In this document: piece by piece, positions 34,795-44,105 of the stretch
Layout of the letters: each line of letters opens with the position of its first letter
Position numbering within the stretch: the stretch's first letter is position 1
Source of the DNA: Arthrobacter sp. Bi83
GTDB lineage: Bacteria > Actinomycetota > Actinomycetes > Actinomycetales > Micrococcaceae
Assembly (NCBI RefSeq): GCF_918698095.1
Contig: NZ_CAKKLY010000024.1
Span: forward strand, 1 to 64,000
Reading direction: 5' to 3'
Length of the DNA: 64,000 nucleotides
Program-made: the position numbers and the translations under genes
The notes under the pieces: generated by a model
The model's input: only the letters and a program-made list of their open reading frames with translations
Told to the model about the DNA's origin: nothing
Databases searched by the model: none

Positions 34795-36144
34795 CTAGGC
34801 GGAGTTCCTGCGGGACCCGGCCTCAGGGAGCTGGGAGGGAGCCGGTACGCCGTGGTCCACAGGGCATTCGGCCGTGGCCTTGGCGGCAGGCTGTTCCACG
34901 GCGATGCCGTAGAGGGTTTCCAGTGCGGCAACGTAATCGTCCTGCTGACCTTTGGCCGCAAGCTCCCGTGCCCTGACGGTGGGGACGTGGAGCAGTTGCT
35001 TCACCATACGCCGCAGGGCGAATTCGACTTCCTCAGCGGCCGCGGTGCAGCCGTGACGGGCGCGGACCTTTTCCATTTCCGCGTCCAGCACGTTCATGGT
35101 GTGGCGGCGCAGGGCCACGATGGCCGAGTCCACGGACCGGACCTCGCGTTCCTGTTCAAATGCTTCGGCGGCGCCGGAAACGATGCTGCTGGCCTGAGTC
35201 AGGGACTCGGCCTGTTCCTGGGGAGCTGCCAGGCGTACGGATTCCAGCGTTAGGAGCTCAACGCCGTCGAGCTCTCCCACCGCGGGATCAAAATCGTGGG
35301 TGAGTGCCAGGTCGATGGCGATCAGGGGCCGGGTGGATCCGGCACGGACCTCGTTGAGCTCCGCTGCCTCCACCCTGGTGTCCGAACCGCTGCAGCCGAT
35401 CATGACGTCGGCGGCGGCGACGGCGGGGCGCAGGGTGTCGCCGTCGAGCGCGGTACCGCCGCGCGTTGCCACGAAAGTGGCCGCGCGGCCTGAGGATGAA
35501 AAGACGGAGATGTCGCTGCAGCCGCGTTCCCGCAGCAGCGCCATGGTGGCGCCCGCATAGGCGCCCGTGCCGAACACCACGACTTTCTTGGTGGACCAGT
35601 CGGCGTCTTCGGAGAGGTCAGTCGCGAGGTCGAGGGCCACCGAGACGATGGAGAGGCCCCTGGACCCGAGCGCCGTCTGTGCACCGACGTCCTTTGCCGT
35701 TTTGGACGCTGCCTGGAAGAGCCGGACCAGGCCGGAGCTGGCGGTGCCCTCATGCTGCGCGGTAATCAGCGCCCGCCTGACCTGACCGGCAATTTCCCGT
35801 TCTCCGACGACCGCGGAGTCAAGGCCCGAACTGACGGCAAAAAGGTGCTGGCTGACTTCCGGGCCGGTCCGTGTGCTGAAGGAACGGGACACGAGCTGTT
35901 CGCTGAGTCCGCTCATCTCGCTGATCTGTCCCACCAGGGCGGCCCGCGCGGCTTCGACGTCATCCGCGTGCGGAGCTTCGCCATAGATCTCGTAGCGATT
36001 GCAGGTGGCAAGGACAACCGCACCCGTCACTGCCGGCGATCCGGCGAGGGAGGATGTAGCGATGCCTGAAGAACCGTTGCTTAGCTGAGCAACGGTTTCG
36101 AGGTCGATGTCGGCGTGTGTAGCCACCAATGAAAAAAGAACCAC
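34795..36144 (-). CDS. hemA: Glutamyl-tRNA reductase
   Basis: HemA reduces glutamyl-tRNA(Glu) to glutamate-1-semialdehyde with NADPH, the committed step of heme synthesis. The 449-residue protein shows the catalytic-Cys region [14 protein letters not shown] (about residue 50), the regulatory [13 protein letters not shown] segment, [17 protein letters not shown] (NADPH-binding, about 180) and [14 protein letters not shown]-terminal dimerisation helix and an extra Ala/Pro-rich tail follow. I place the start at the GTG at 36144 ([17 protein letters not shown]), because the family begins there; the frame runs nine codons further. Divergent from hemE. Confidence 0.92.
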   Translation of the reverse strand: MVLFSLVATHADIDLETVAQLSNGSSGIATSSLAGSPAVTGAVVLATCNRYEIYGEAPHADDVEAARAALVGQISEMSGLSEQLVSRSFSTRTGPEVSQHLFAVSSGLDSAVVGEREIAGQVRRALITAQHEGTASSGLVRLFQAASKTAKDVGAQTALGSRGLSIVSVALDLATDLSEDADWSTKKVVVFGTGAYAGATMALLRERGCSDISVFSSSGRAATFVATRGGTALDGDTLRPAVAAADVMIGCSGSDTRVEAAELNEVRAGSTRPLIAIDLALTHDFDPAVGELDGVELLTLESVRLAAPQEQAESLTQASSIVSGAAEAFEQEREVRSVDSAIVALRRHTMNVLDAEMEKVRARHGCTAAAEEVEFALRRMVKQLLHVPTVRARELAAKGQQDDYVAALETLYGIAVEQPAAKATAECPVDHGVPAPSQLPEAGSRRNSA

Positions 36145-36302
36145 AGCAGGACAATCATAGCTTTTTCGCAACCACGTAGAACAACCCCTGGCCGCAATGC
36201 CCGGTCCAACAGCCTGTGATTCCTGCCACGCGGGCTAATTCCGGCCAGGGGATGACAGGCTGTCGTTATCTTTTAGTGGCGATTTTCGGCACAATCAAAG
36301 GC

Positions 36303-37397
36303 ATGACTTCTAGCGCTGCAACATCAGATGGCACGGTTCTTGATGCAGGCCATCCGCTCGTGGACGGGCGCACTTCCGACTCGCCCCTCATCACCGCCTA
36401 CCGCGGCGGGAAGCCGAGCCGCCGGCCGGTGTGGTTCATGCGCCAGGCAGGGCGGTCCCTGCCCGAATACCTGAAGGTACGCGAAGGCGTGGCCATGCTG
36501 GACTCGTGCCTGCGCCCTGAGCTTGCCTCCGAGATCACGCTGCAGCCTGTGCGCCGCCACGATGTCGATGCGGCGATCTTCTTCTCGGACATCGTCATCC
36601 CGCTCAAGCTGGCCGGCGTGGGAGTGGACATCGTCCCGGGCGTCGGCCCGGTCCTGGACAAACCGGTCCGCACCGCCGCCGATGTCGCCGCTCTGCCCAA
36701 GCTCACGTGGGAGGCGCTGGAGCCGATCCGGGAGGCCGTCCGGCTCACCGTGGCACAGCTTGGCAAGACGCCGCTGATCGGGTTTGCCGGAGCGCCATTC
36801 ACCCTGGCCGCTTACATGGTGGAGGGCAAGCCCTCACGCGACCACCTCGGCCCGCGCACGATGATGCACGCGGACCCGGAAACCTGGACGGCGCTGGCCA
36901 ACTGGGCAGCCGACGCCTCGGGCATGTTCCTGCGCGCCCAGTTGGAGGCCGGCGCCTCTGCGGGACAGCTGTTCGATTCCTGGGCGGGATCCCTGGGCCT
37001 CGCGGACTACACCAGGTCCGTGGCTCCGGCCTCGGCGCGCGCCCTCGACCACGTCCGGCACCTGGGCGCACCGCTGATCCACTTCGGCACCGGAACGTCG
37101 GAACTGCTGGTGGCCATGCGCGACGTCGGCGTGGACGTGGTGGGGGTCGATTACCGACTGCCGCTTGACGAAGCGAACCGCCGGCTGGGCGGCACCGTGC
37201 CGCTCCAGGGCAACATCGATCCGGCGCTCCTGTCCGCCCCGTGGGAGGTGCTCGAAGCACATGTCCGGGAAGTCATCGCGTCCGGCGCCTCGGCGCCGGG
37301 CCATGTCCTGAACCTCGGCCACGGCGTGCCGCCGGAAACGGACCCGGACGTGCTGACGCGCGTCGTCGAACTTATCCACTCCATCGCCCCGGAGTAA
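36303..37397 (+). CDS. hemE: Uroporphyrinogen decarboxylase
   Basis: HemE converts uroporphyrinogen III to coproporphyrinogen III without a cofactor. The 364-residue TIM barrel contains the signature RRPVWFMRQAGRSLPEYL (about residue 40), IIFFSDIVIPLKLAGV-like (AAIFFSDIVIPLKLAGVGV), GFAGAPFTLAAYMVEGK and LDEANRRLGGTVPLQGNIDP. The frame is open upstream, but MTSSAATSDG at 36303 fits the family and lies seven bases after CACAAT. The hemY start is four bases after its stop. Divergent from hemA, so a short intergenic region serves both. Confidence 0.95.
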   Translation: MTSSAATSDGTVLDAGHPLVDGRTSDSPLITAYRGGKPSRRPVWFMRQAGRSLPEYLKVREGVAMLDSCLRPELASEITLQPVRRHDVDAAIFFSDIVIPLKLAGVGVDIVPGVGPVLDKPVRTAADVAALPKLTWEALEPIREAVRLTVAQLGKTPLIGFAGAPFTLAAYMVEGKPSRDHLGPRTMMHADPETWTALANWAADASGMFLRAQLEAGASAGQLFDSWAGSLGLADYTRSVAPASARALDHVRHLGAPLIHFGTGTSELLVAMRDVGVDVVGVDYRLPLDEANRRLGGTVPLQGNIDPALLSAPWEVLEAHVREVIASGASAPGHVLNLGHGVPPETDPDVLTRVVELIHSIAPE

Positions 37398-37401
37398 AGC
37401 G

Positions 37402-38874
37402 ATGGGTGCGGGCAGCTCTCCTGTTGCCGGACGGACGGCCCTGGTGGTGGGCGGCGGCATCTCCGGTCTCCTCGCAGCCCGGGAACTGGCGCAGGCCGGA
37501 CTGGACACCACGCTGCTCGAAGCCACGGACTCGTGGGGCGGCTGCGTCGGCCGCCATGAGGTCGCCGGCCTGGACCTGGACAGCGGCGCCGAGTCGTTCG
37601 CCACGCGCTCCAGCGCCGTGGCCGATCTGGCGACGGAGCTGGGCCTGACCAAAGACATTGTTGCCCCGCATCCCGGCGGTGCCTGGGTGCAGCTGCCGGA
37701 CGGCCCGCGTGAGCTTCCCAAGACGGGTGTGCTGGGCATTCCGGCGAACCCGTGGGACCCCGAAGTGCGCCGGTCCCTCGGGCTCGGCGGTTCGCTCCGC
37801 GCCTCGCTTGACAGGTTCCTGCCCGCGTCCGTGGGCACCACAGCCGATGTCGCGAGTGTCTCCTCGCTGGTCCGCGCCAGGATGGGGCGGCGTGTCCTGA
37901 CCCGCCTGGTAGAGCCCGTGGTGGGCGGCGTGCACTCGGCTGATCCGGGACTCCTGGACGTGGACATGGTGGCTCCCGGGCTCCGCGCCGGGATCACCCG
38001 GCACGGTTCGCTGGCCGCCGCGGTGGCGGCCCAGCGCCGCCGGCCCGCCGAGGGGGCAGCGGCAGCCAAGGCAGGCTCTGCCGTCGCCGGGCTGAGGGGC
38101 GGCATGCACACCCTGGTATCAGCCCTCGTGGCCGATCTACGCCGCCGCGGCGTGGGGCTTGTGACCGGCGCCCGGGCGGACTCGGCGGCGCGGACCCCGG
38201 ACGGCTGGCGGATCCGTACCAGCGGAACCGGGACTCCGGAAGACGGGGCCAACGGACAAACGTACGACGCCGGTGTGCTGGTGATCGCGCTGGACGGTCC
38301 TGCCGCCGTCGGGCTTCTTGAGGACGCCGTGCCGGCCCTGGCCGGCCACCGGCCCGGCCCCGGCCCGGAAGTCAAACTGGTAACACTTGTTGTGGATCTC
38401 CCTGAGCTGGACCGGCGTCCGCGCGGAACCGGCATCCTGGTGGCTCCGCAGACCCCCGGCATCCGCGCCAAGGCGCTCACCCATGCCACAGCGAAGTGGG
38501 ACTGGCTGGCGGCGGCGGCCGGCCCGGGCAGGCATGTCCTGAGGCTGTCGTATGGCCGCCGCGACAGCGCCGCTCCGGCCGCCGACACGCCGGAATTGAG
38601 CGCCGACGCGGCGCTGCTTGAGCAGGCAATGCGCGACGCGTCCGCCCTGCTGACCGTGCCCGTTAGTGCGGACAGCCTGGTGGACTGGGATGTCGTGTCA
38701 TGGGCCGGCGCGCTGCCTTTTGCCGCGGTCGGGCACCGGCAGCGGGTTGCCGAGGTCCGCAGGATCTGCGCCGGCAGCGAGGGACTGCTGCTGGTGGGCG
38801 GATGGCTCGCCGGAAACGGGCTGGCCGCAGTGGTGGCGGACACCCGCAAACAGTTGCAAGACGTCCTCCACTAG
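37402..38874 (+). CDS. hemY: Coproporphyrinogen/protoporphyrinogen oxidase (HemY/CgoX)
   Basis: A 490-residue FAD flavoprotein. The dinucleotide fold is VVGGGISGLLAARELAQAG (about residues 15-33), and the C terminus has LLLVGGWLAGNGLAAVVADTRK, the conserved FAD-closing motif. Because HemQ is present and no HemN/HemF is seen, its likely substrate is coproporphyrinogen III, oxidised to coproporphyrin III. It is four bases downstream of hemE. Central parts are Ala/Arg-rich and divergent, as usual in this family. Confidence 0.9.
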   Translation: MGAGSSPVAGRTALVVGGGISGLLAARELAQAGLDTTLLEATDSWGGCVGRHEVAGLDLDSGAESFATRSSAVADLATELGLTKDIVAPHPGGAWVQLPDGPRELPKTGVLGIPANPWDPEVRRSLGLGGSLRASLDRFLPASVGTTADVASVSSLVRARMGRRVLTRLVEPVVGGVHSADPGLLDVDMVAPGLRAGITRHGSLAAAVAAQRRRPAEGAAAAKAGSAVAGLRGGMHTLVSALVADLRRRGVGLVTGARADSAARTPDGWRIRTSGTGTPEDGANGQTYDAGVLVIALDGPAAVGLLEDAVPALAGHRPGPGPEVKLVTLVVDLPELDRRPRGTGILVAPQTPGIRAKALTHATAKWDWLAAAAGPGRHVLRLSYGRRDSAAPAADTPELSADAALLEQAMRDASALLTVPVSADSLVDWDVVSWAGALPFAAVGHRQRVAEVRRICAGSEGLLLVGGWLAGNGLAAVVADTRKQLQDVLH

Positions 38875-39025
38875 CCTGTTTTTCCGTCCGGAGCCGGTGA
38901 TGAACGGGCCCGTTCCGGCCTGTGCACGGCGCGGGCCAGGCTGCTGTACGACCGCCCGCGATACCTGCTGGCGGCCCTGACCGCAAGTTTTTCCCGGCGG
39001 CGATTTGTGTCTAGGGTCGATGACT

Positions 39026-40057
39026 ATGGTCAATCAGAAGTCCGATAATTTTCGTACGCTGACTGGTTTCCATGGGGGACTTCGGCGCGGCACTGCAGCA
39101 GCTGCGCTCGGAGCGGTACTGGTCTTGTCCGCAGGTGTTCCTGCATCCCACGCTGTTAGCCTCGGGTCTCTCACAGACACGGAAGAAGGCGGCACCTCAA
39201 GCCCGGCTCCGGCCGGCACGAGGGTCAGCGCCACGGTCAGTGGCGACTTGGTCTCCGGAGACTCGGGCCCTGGTGACTCGGGCTCCGGCGGTACGGGCCT
39301 CGAGGCCTGGGCCGCGGCAGCATTGGCGGGGCGATCGGACCCGCCGGCTCCGACACCCGCCCTTTCGCCGTCATTCTCCCCGCCAGTGTCCCCGGTTCCG
39401 ACGCCCACCGTGCCGCAACGGGCAGTGCCGACGCCGACCGTGCCGACGCTGTCCCCAGTGCCGTCGGTGCCCACATCGCCCGAGCCGTCGCTGTCGCCTT
39501 CCACGACGCCGTCGCCGGCTGCGCCGCTCCCTTCGCCGTCCGCTACGGCTTCCGCGCCGTCTTCCTCGCCTTCACAGGCTCCCGCCGGCACGGCTACGCC
39601 ACCCGGGACATCGGCAAGTGCTCCCACGGAGGCGTCTTCGCCGGCGTCGACTGGCTCCGGGGCCGCCCCCGCAGCCGGAGCCCCGGCGCAGGGCCCCGCG
39701 CTGCCGTCATCCGGGGTTGGTCCGCAGGACGCGGCGGCTCCGGCATCCGGATCGTCAACTTCCGCGAAGACGCATTCCCTGGCGGAGGCAATCGGCAGGC
39801 CCGCTGCGGCGTTGGGCGCCCACGGGCTCGGCGCTACCGGGACAGCCTCCGGAGTGTGGGGGGCGGCAGAACTGTCCGGCCCGATGAACATGGCGACCAT
39901 AGACTCCCGCTACACAGCGCATGCGCCGTCCGAAAGCGCAGTTCTTGGCGTTTCGCAGGGCAGCGCTGCCTGGCCGCTGGTCTGGGCAGGAGCCGGGCTC
40001 GTGGTCCTCGCCGGTGCCGCCGGCCTCGTCGCTTTGAGAATTCGCAGGCCCCTGTGA
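39026..40057 (+). CDS. Pro/Ser/Thr-rich envelope protein
   Basis: A 343-residue protein of unknown function. The N-terminal signal (GTAAAALGAVLVLSAGVPASHA, about residues 13-35) is followed by a low-complexity region rich in Pro, Ser, Thr and Ala (repeats such as PVPTPTVPQ, SPVPSVPTSPEPS). A C-terminal membrane helix (LVWAGAGLVVLAGAAGLVAL) and RIRRPL tail complete it. The design is that of an anchored stalk. No LPxTG is visible. The start at 39026 rather than 39020 is chosen because TAGGGT lies eight bases before it. It interrupts the heme cluster. Confidence 0.72.
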   Translation: MVNQKSDNFRTLTGFHGGLRRGTAAAALGAVLVLSAGVPASHAVSLGSLTDTEEGGTSSPAPAGTRVSATVSGDLVSGDSGPGDSGSGGTGLEAWAAAALAGRSDPPAPTPALSPSFSPPVSPVPTPTVPQRAVPTPTVPTLSPVPSVPTSPEPSLSPSTTPSPAAPLPSPSATASAPSSSPSQAPAGTATPPGTSASAPTEASSPASTGSGAAPAAGAPAQGPALPSSGVGPQDAAAPASGSSTSAKTHSLAEAIGRPAAALGAHGLGATGTASGVWGAAELSGPMNMATIDSRYTAHAPSESAVLGVSQGSAAWPLVWAGAGLVVLAGAAGLVALRIRRPL

Positions 40058-40079
40058 CAGCAGGATGCTGTGAAATAAG

Positions 40080-40111
40080 CCACTTCTACACGCCGTAGAA
40101 GTGGAGTTTTT
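40080..40111 (+). terminator. Intrinsic terminator before hemQ
   Basis: A 10-base-pair stem (CCACTTCTAC / GTAGAAGTGG) with an ACGCC loop is followed by AGTTTTT. It should end transcripts of the envelope protein and so separates hemE-hemY from the hemQ operon. Confidence 0.88.
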
Positions 40112-40137
40112 CGACTTGGGAGCATGAAAGGGGCAGG

Positions 40138-40848
40138 ATGGTATCCATGAGCCACACTCCTGCCGAATCTGTCACCAAAGCCGAAGAAACAGCCGAGCAG
40201 TTCTTCACCCTCTGGACCGTATTCAAGCGCTCCGCAGACGTCCTCCGCACCGCTGATGCTGCCGAAGATTTCGACGCCCTCGTGGCGCGCCTGGCAGAGG
40301 GCGGGGTGACCCACCGCGGAAGCTACGATGTCTCCGCCATGCGCGCCGACGCCGACATCATGGTCTGGCTGCACGGGCCCAAACCTGAGGCGCTGCAGCA
40401 GGCCATCCGGGACATCCGCCGCAGCAAGCTGTTTGCCGGAACGGAAATAGTGTGGTCCGCCATGGGTGTCCACCGCGAGGCTGAGTTCGCCAAGAACCAC
40501 ACGCCGGCCTACTCCCGCGGCGTGGCACCGGCCGAATGGCTCTGCGTGTACCCCTTCGTCCGGTCCTACGAGTGGTATCTCCTGCCGGAGGATGAGCGCG
40601 GCCAGATGTTGCGGGACCACGGACTGTTGGGCCGCGACTTCCCGCAGGTTATTTCCAACACCGTGTCTTCGTTCGCGCTCGGCGACTGGGAGTGGATCCT
40701 CGGCCTGGAGGCTCCCGACCTCGTGGACCTCGTGGATCTCATGCGCCACCTGCGCTCTACCGAGGCCCGCAACCACGTCCGCGAGGAAATCCCCTTCTAC
40801 ACCGGCCGCCGGATCACTGCCGGGGAGATTGCCGAGGTCCTGGCATGA
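40138..40848 (+). CDS. hemQ: Coproheme decarboxylase HemQ (chlorite dismutase-like)
   Basis: HemQ uses hydrogen peroxide to decarboxylate coproheme twice, giving heme b, the last step of the Gram-positive pathway. The 236-residue protein has the radical Tyr region WLCVYPFVRSYEWYLL, and the proximal His in RDHGLLGRDF (about residue 161). FALGDWEWILGLEAPDL is typical of the actinobacterial subfamily. AAAGGGG precedes the ATG at 40138; an ATG at 40147 (MSHTPAES) is an equally plausible start by homology. It overlaps hemH (ATGA). Confidence 0.93.
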   Translation: MVSMSHTPAESVTKAEETAEQFFTLWTVFKRSADVLRTADAAEDFDALVARLAEGGVTHRGSYDVSAMRADADIMVWLHGPKPEALQQAIRDIRRSKLFAGTEIVWSAMGVHREAEFAKNHTPAYSRGVAPAEWLCVYPFVRSYEWYLLPEDERGQMLRDHGLLGRDFPQVISNTVSSFALGDWEWILGLEAPDLVDLVDLMRHLRSTEARNHVREEIPFYTGRRITAGEIAEVLA

Positions 40849-42086
40849 GCCCGCTGGGTCCCCAGGAATCCGCCGTTGCCGTGAACGCGGTGACGGAAGC
40901 CGGCCGGATGGCGCCCAAGGATTACGACGCCGTTCTCCTCGCCTCGTTCGGCGGCCCGGAAGGCCAGGAAGACGTCATCCCGTTCCTGCGGAATGTCACC
41001 CGCGGGCGCGGGATCCCGGATGAGCGGCTGGAAGAGGTGTCGCACCACTACCGTGCCAACGGCGGCGTCAGCCCGATCAACCAGCAGAACCGCGAACTGA
41101 AGGCGGCGCTGGAAGCGGAGCTGGCGGCCAGGGGCATCGGGATGCCGGTGCTCTGGGGCAACCGCAACTGGGACCCCTACATCCCGCAGACCCTGCAGGA
41201 CGCCTACGACGCCGGCCACCGCAAGCTGCTCATGGTCACCACCAGCGCCTACTCCTGTTACTCCAGCTGCCGCCAGTACCGCGAGGACATCGGCATGGCA
41301 CTGACCGAGACGGGCCTCGATGGCAAGCTCGAAGTGGACAAGGTGCGCCAGTACTTCGACCACCCCGGCTTCGTGGAACCCTTCATCGAAGGCACGGCCG
41401 CCGGAATCGCCGACGTCCGGTCCCAGCTGGAAGCAGCCGGAACCTCCGGGGCCCCCATCCATGTTCTCTTCGCCACGCACTCCATCCCGACGCGTGACGC
41501 TGATGCTGCCGGACGTTCGGTGGACGAACCCCGCGAGTTTGCCGAGGGCTCGGCCTACGTCGCCCAGCACCTGGCCGCCGGAACCGAGGTCATGCGCCGC
41601 GTCGAAGACGAATCCGGCCTTTCCGCACCGTGGTCCCTGGTGTACCAGTCGCGCTCCGGCGCCCCCCATGTGCCCTGGCTCGAACCAGACATCAATGACG
41701 CCATTGAGGACCTGGCCAAGCAGGGAGTCAAAGGCATCGTGATCGTTCCGCTCGGGTTCGTCAGCGACCACATGGAAGTGGTGTGGGACCTCGATACGGA
41801 AGCCATGGAGACCTGCAGCAACCTCGGGCTCGCCGCAACCCGCGTTCCCACGCCGGGGACCCACCACCGTTTTGTATCAGGCCTTGTGGACCTCATCTGC
41901 GAACGCACCGCGGCGAACAACATCGCGGACCGCCCTGCGGCGACACCGCTCGGGCCCTGGTACGACGTCTGCCGTCCCGGGTGCTGCGCAAATTTCCGCG
42001 GCGAAAAGCCAACCATCGCCGGTGCCGATACCACTGTGGGCACCGGCCACGACCCCCATCCTTCAGCGAGGCAGGACGCGCAGTGA
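40845..42086 (+). CDS. hemH: Coproporphyrin ferrochelatase HemH/CpfC
   Basis: Inserts ferrous iron into coproporphyrin III before HemQ acts. The 413-residue protein has YDAVLLASFGGPEG near the start, a porphyrin-binding loop (WGNRNWDPYIPQTL), and the iron-binding catalytic His in VLFATHSIPTRD (about residue 205), with Glu in PWLEPDIND. The C-terminal CRPGCCANFRG Cys cluster, plus CYSSC inside, could bind a [2Fe-2S] cluster as in some actinobacterial ferrochelatases. The start is in the ATGA overlap with hemQ. Its own stop overlaps hemC (GTGA). Confidence 0.93.
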   Translation: MSPLGPQESAVAVNAVTEAGRMAPKDYDAVLLASFGGPEGQEDVIPFLRNVTRGRGIPDERLEEVSHHYRANGGVSPINQQNRELKAALEAELAARGIGMPVLWGNRNWDPYIPQTLQDAYDAGHRKLLMVTTSAYSCYSSCRQYREDIGMALTETGLDGKLEVDKVRQYFDHPGFVEPFIEGTAAGIADVRSQLEAAGTSGAPIHVLFATHSIPTRDADAAGRSVDEPREFAEGSAYVAQHLAAGTEVMRRVEDESGLSAPWSLVYQSRSGAPHVPWLEPDINDAIEDLAKQGVKGIVIVPLGFVSDHMEVVWDLDTEAMETCSNLGLAATRVPTPGTHHRFVSGLVDLICERTAANNIADRPAATPLGPWYDVCRPGCCANFRGEKPTIAGADTTVGTGHDPHPSARQDAQ

Positions 42087-43081
42087 CTGTACGGATCGGC
42101 ACCCGGGCCAGCAAACTGGCCCTCACCCAGACACAGCAGACCGCTGACCTGCTGGCCGCCGTCGGGGGTTTCCCCGTGGAGCTTGTCCACGTCAGGACCG
42201 AGGGCGACGTCCTTAAGGGTTCGCTGTCACAGATGGGCGGCACCGGTGTCTTCGTGGCCGCACTCCGGGACTCCCTGCTCCGCAACGAGTGCGACGTCGC
42301 CGTGCATTCCCTCAAAGACCTGCCCACGGGCCCGGCGGAAGGGCTGACCCTCGCCGCGACTCCGCGCCGCGTGGATGTCCGGGACGTCCTGTGCTCCCGC
42401 GACGGATTCAAGCTGGCTGATCTCCCCAAGGGCGCCCGGGTGGGCACCGGCTCGCCCCGCCGGGCCGCCCAGCTCCGTGCGGTCCGCCCTGACCTGGACA
42501 TCGTGGACATCCGCGGCAACGTGGACACCCGCCTTGGGCGCGTTCCGGGCCTCCCCGGAAACGCCACCGACGCCGTAGTGGACGGAAAATCCTGTGATCT
42601 CGATGCCGTGATACTGGCCGCTGCGGGCCTGGAGCGCATCAGCCGGCTGGACACCGTAACCGAATACCTGGAGACGGACATCATGTTGCCGGCCGCGGGG
42701 CAGGGTTCCCTTGCCATCGAATGCCGCACAGCCGATGCCCCCCGAAAAGCAGGTTCCACCGAGGGTTCGCAAGGCGTTCTCGCACAGGCACTGGCGGCCC
42801 TCGACGACAAAGACACCCGGCTTGCCGTCACCGCGGAGCGTGCGCTGCTGGCCCGGCTCGAGGCAGGCTGCGCCGCCCCCGTGGGCGCCTACGCCTACCG
42901 CAAGGGCAGCATGCTCCACCTCGAAGCAGTGGTCTGCGCCGTCGACGGTACGGCTTCAGTGCGCGACAAGCGGGCCACGGACGGACTGACCGAAGTTGGC
43001 GCGACGCTGCTCGGCATCGAACTGGCGGAAGTCCTCCTGGCCGCAGGGGCTGCGGACATCGCGGACCTGACAGCGTCCTGA
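42083..43081 (+). CDS. hemC: Porphobilinogen deaminase (hydroxymethylbilane synthase)
   Basis: HemC polymerises four porphobilinogens into hydroxymethylbilane on a dipyrromethane cofactor. The 332-residue protein opens VRIGTRASKLALTQTQQ and shows VHSLKDLP (about residue 75), RVGTGSPRRAAQL, IRGNVDTRLG, and the cofactor-attachment Cys in LEAGCAAPVGAYA (Cys263). A short insertion lies around VPGLPGNATDAVVDG and TADAPRKAGSTEG. The GTG start overlaps the hemH stop; the open frame continues upstream inside hemH. Confidence 0.95.
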   Translation: MTVRIGTRASKLALTQTQQTADLLAAVGGFPVELVHVRTEGDVLKGSLSQMGGTGVFVAALRDSLLRNECDVAVHSLKDLPTGPAEGLTLAATPRRVDVRDVLCSRDGFKLADLPKGARVGTGSPRRAAQLRAVRPDLDIVDIRGNVDTRLGRVPGLPGNATDAVVDGKSCDLDAVILAAAGLERISRLDTVTEYLETDIMLPAAGQGSLAIECRTADAPRKAGSTEGSQGVLAQALAALDDKDTRLAVTAERALLARLEAGCAAPVGAYAYRKGSMLHLEAVVCAVDGTASVRDKRATDGLTEVGATLLGIELAEVLLAAGAADIADLTAS

Positions 43082-43102
43082 CCGGCCGGCGGGGACCACT
43101 TT

Positions 43103-44095
43103 ATGGAACGAAGCGGCGAAGGTCCGGCGATCGGCTCTGCCCGGAACCAGGACGCGCAGCGCCCCGAAGAAGAGTTTCCTGAAACGCGAGAGTTCTCTGA
43201 AACGCGGCGCCCGCTGGCGGGCGACGGCGTACTGATCACCCGGAGCTCGGAACGCGCCGGCGCCCTTGCAGCACAGCTTCGGCTGGCCGGTGCAGAGCCG
43301 CTGCTGTTGCCGCTGACGGACTTCGAACGCGCTGCGGACCAGGCGGCCCTGGACGATGCCTTCGATGGCCTGGGCGCAGGCGACTTTGACTGGCTCGTGG
43401 TCAGCAGCGCCACCAGCGTCCTGGCGCTGGAGCACAAGGCGGCCGAAAGAAACGTGGCCTTGCGTCGGTGGATACCGTCGGGAACGCGGGTGGCCGCGGT
43501 GGGACCGTCCAGCCGAAGCGCACTGGAGGCCGCCGGGATCGCCGTGCACTTCGTCCCCCAACACGAACAGTCCGCGGCTGGTCTTGCCGGGGAATGGCCC
43601 GGGGGGCCGGCCAGGGTGCTGCTGCCGCAGGCCGATATCGCAGCTCCCACGCTTGCCCGCGGACTCAAGGCACAAGGCGCGGATGTGCGGACGGTGGTGG
43701 CCTACCACACGGTGGACTACCCGGCGGGGCCGGGCCGCCGCCTTGCCGCGGACCGAACGTCGGCCGGCGGCGGTGCGGACTCCGACGGCGGCTCATTCCT
43801 GGTGACTCCGGCGGAAGCAAAAGCCCGCATGGCCGACGGCGGGATTGCCGCCGTCGTCGCGGCTTCGCCGAGTGCCGCCCGCCGCATCCACGCGGCGCTT
43901 TCACCCTTGGGAGCCTGCCGCTTCGTTGCCATCGGGAAGACAACCGCGGCGGAAGCTGAGGCCCTGGGCCTGACCGTTGCTGCCACGGCAGGCGAGTCCA
44001 CCCCTGAAGGGCTTGTGACGGCGGTCATCCGGGCCCTCCATCCCGAAGCCGGCACGACCCCAGACATCCATTCGTCAGCAGCAGGCTCCCAGTGA
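43103..44095 (+). CDS. hemD: Uroporphyrinogen-III synthase
   Basis: HemD cyclises hydroxymethylbilane with inversion of ring D. The 330-residue protein has about 35 disordered N-terminal residues, then the two-lobed fold: [48 protein letters not shown] (about 135), [25 protein letters not shown] and [16 protein letters not shown] near the end. HemD is poorly conserved, so the position between hemC and hemB is important support. A plain HemD, not a CobA-HemD fusion. Confidence 0.88.
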   Translation: MERSGEGPAIGSARNQDAQRPEEEFPETREFSETRRPLAGDGVLITRSSERAGALAAQLRLAGAEPLLLPLTDFERAADQAALDDAFDGLGAGDFDWLVVSSATSVLALEHKAAERNVALRRWIPSGTRVAAVGPSSRSALEAAGIAVHFVPQHEQSAAGLAGEWPGGPARVLLPQADIAAPTLARGLKAQGADVRTVVAYHTVDYPAGPGRRLAADRTSAGGGADSDGGSFLVTPAEAKARMADGGIAAVVAASPSAARRIHAALSPLGACRFVAIGKTTAAEAEALGLTVAATAGESTPEGLVTAVIRALHPEAGTTPDIHSSAAGSQ

Positions 44096-44105
44096 AGGAC
44101 AGGAC

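Noticed and set aside
36834..38849. 671-codon minus-strand frame across hemE and hemY
   Set aside because: Ser/Arg/Pro-rich antisense translation typical of high-GC shadows; both sense genes are certain.
39072..39887. Arg/Pro-rich frame overlapping the envelope protein
   Set aside because: The alternative frame lacks a signal peptide; the chosen frame has both signal peptide and C-terminal anchor.
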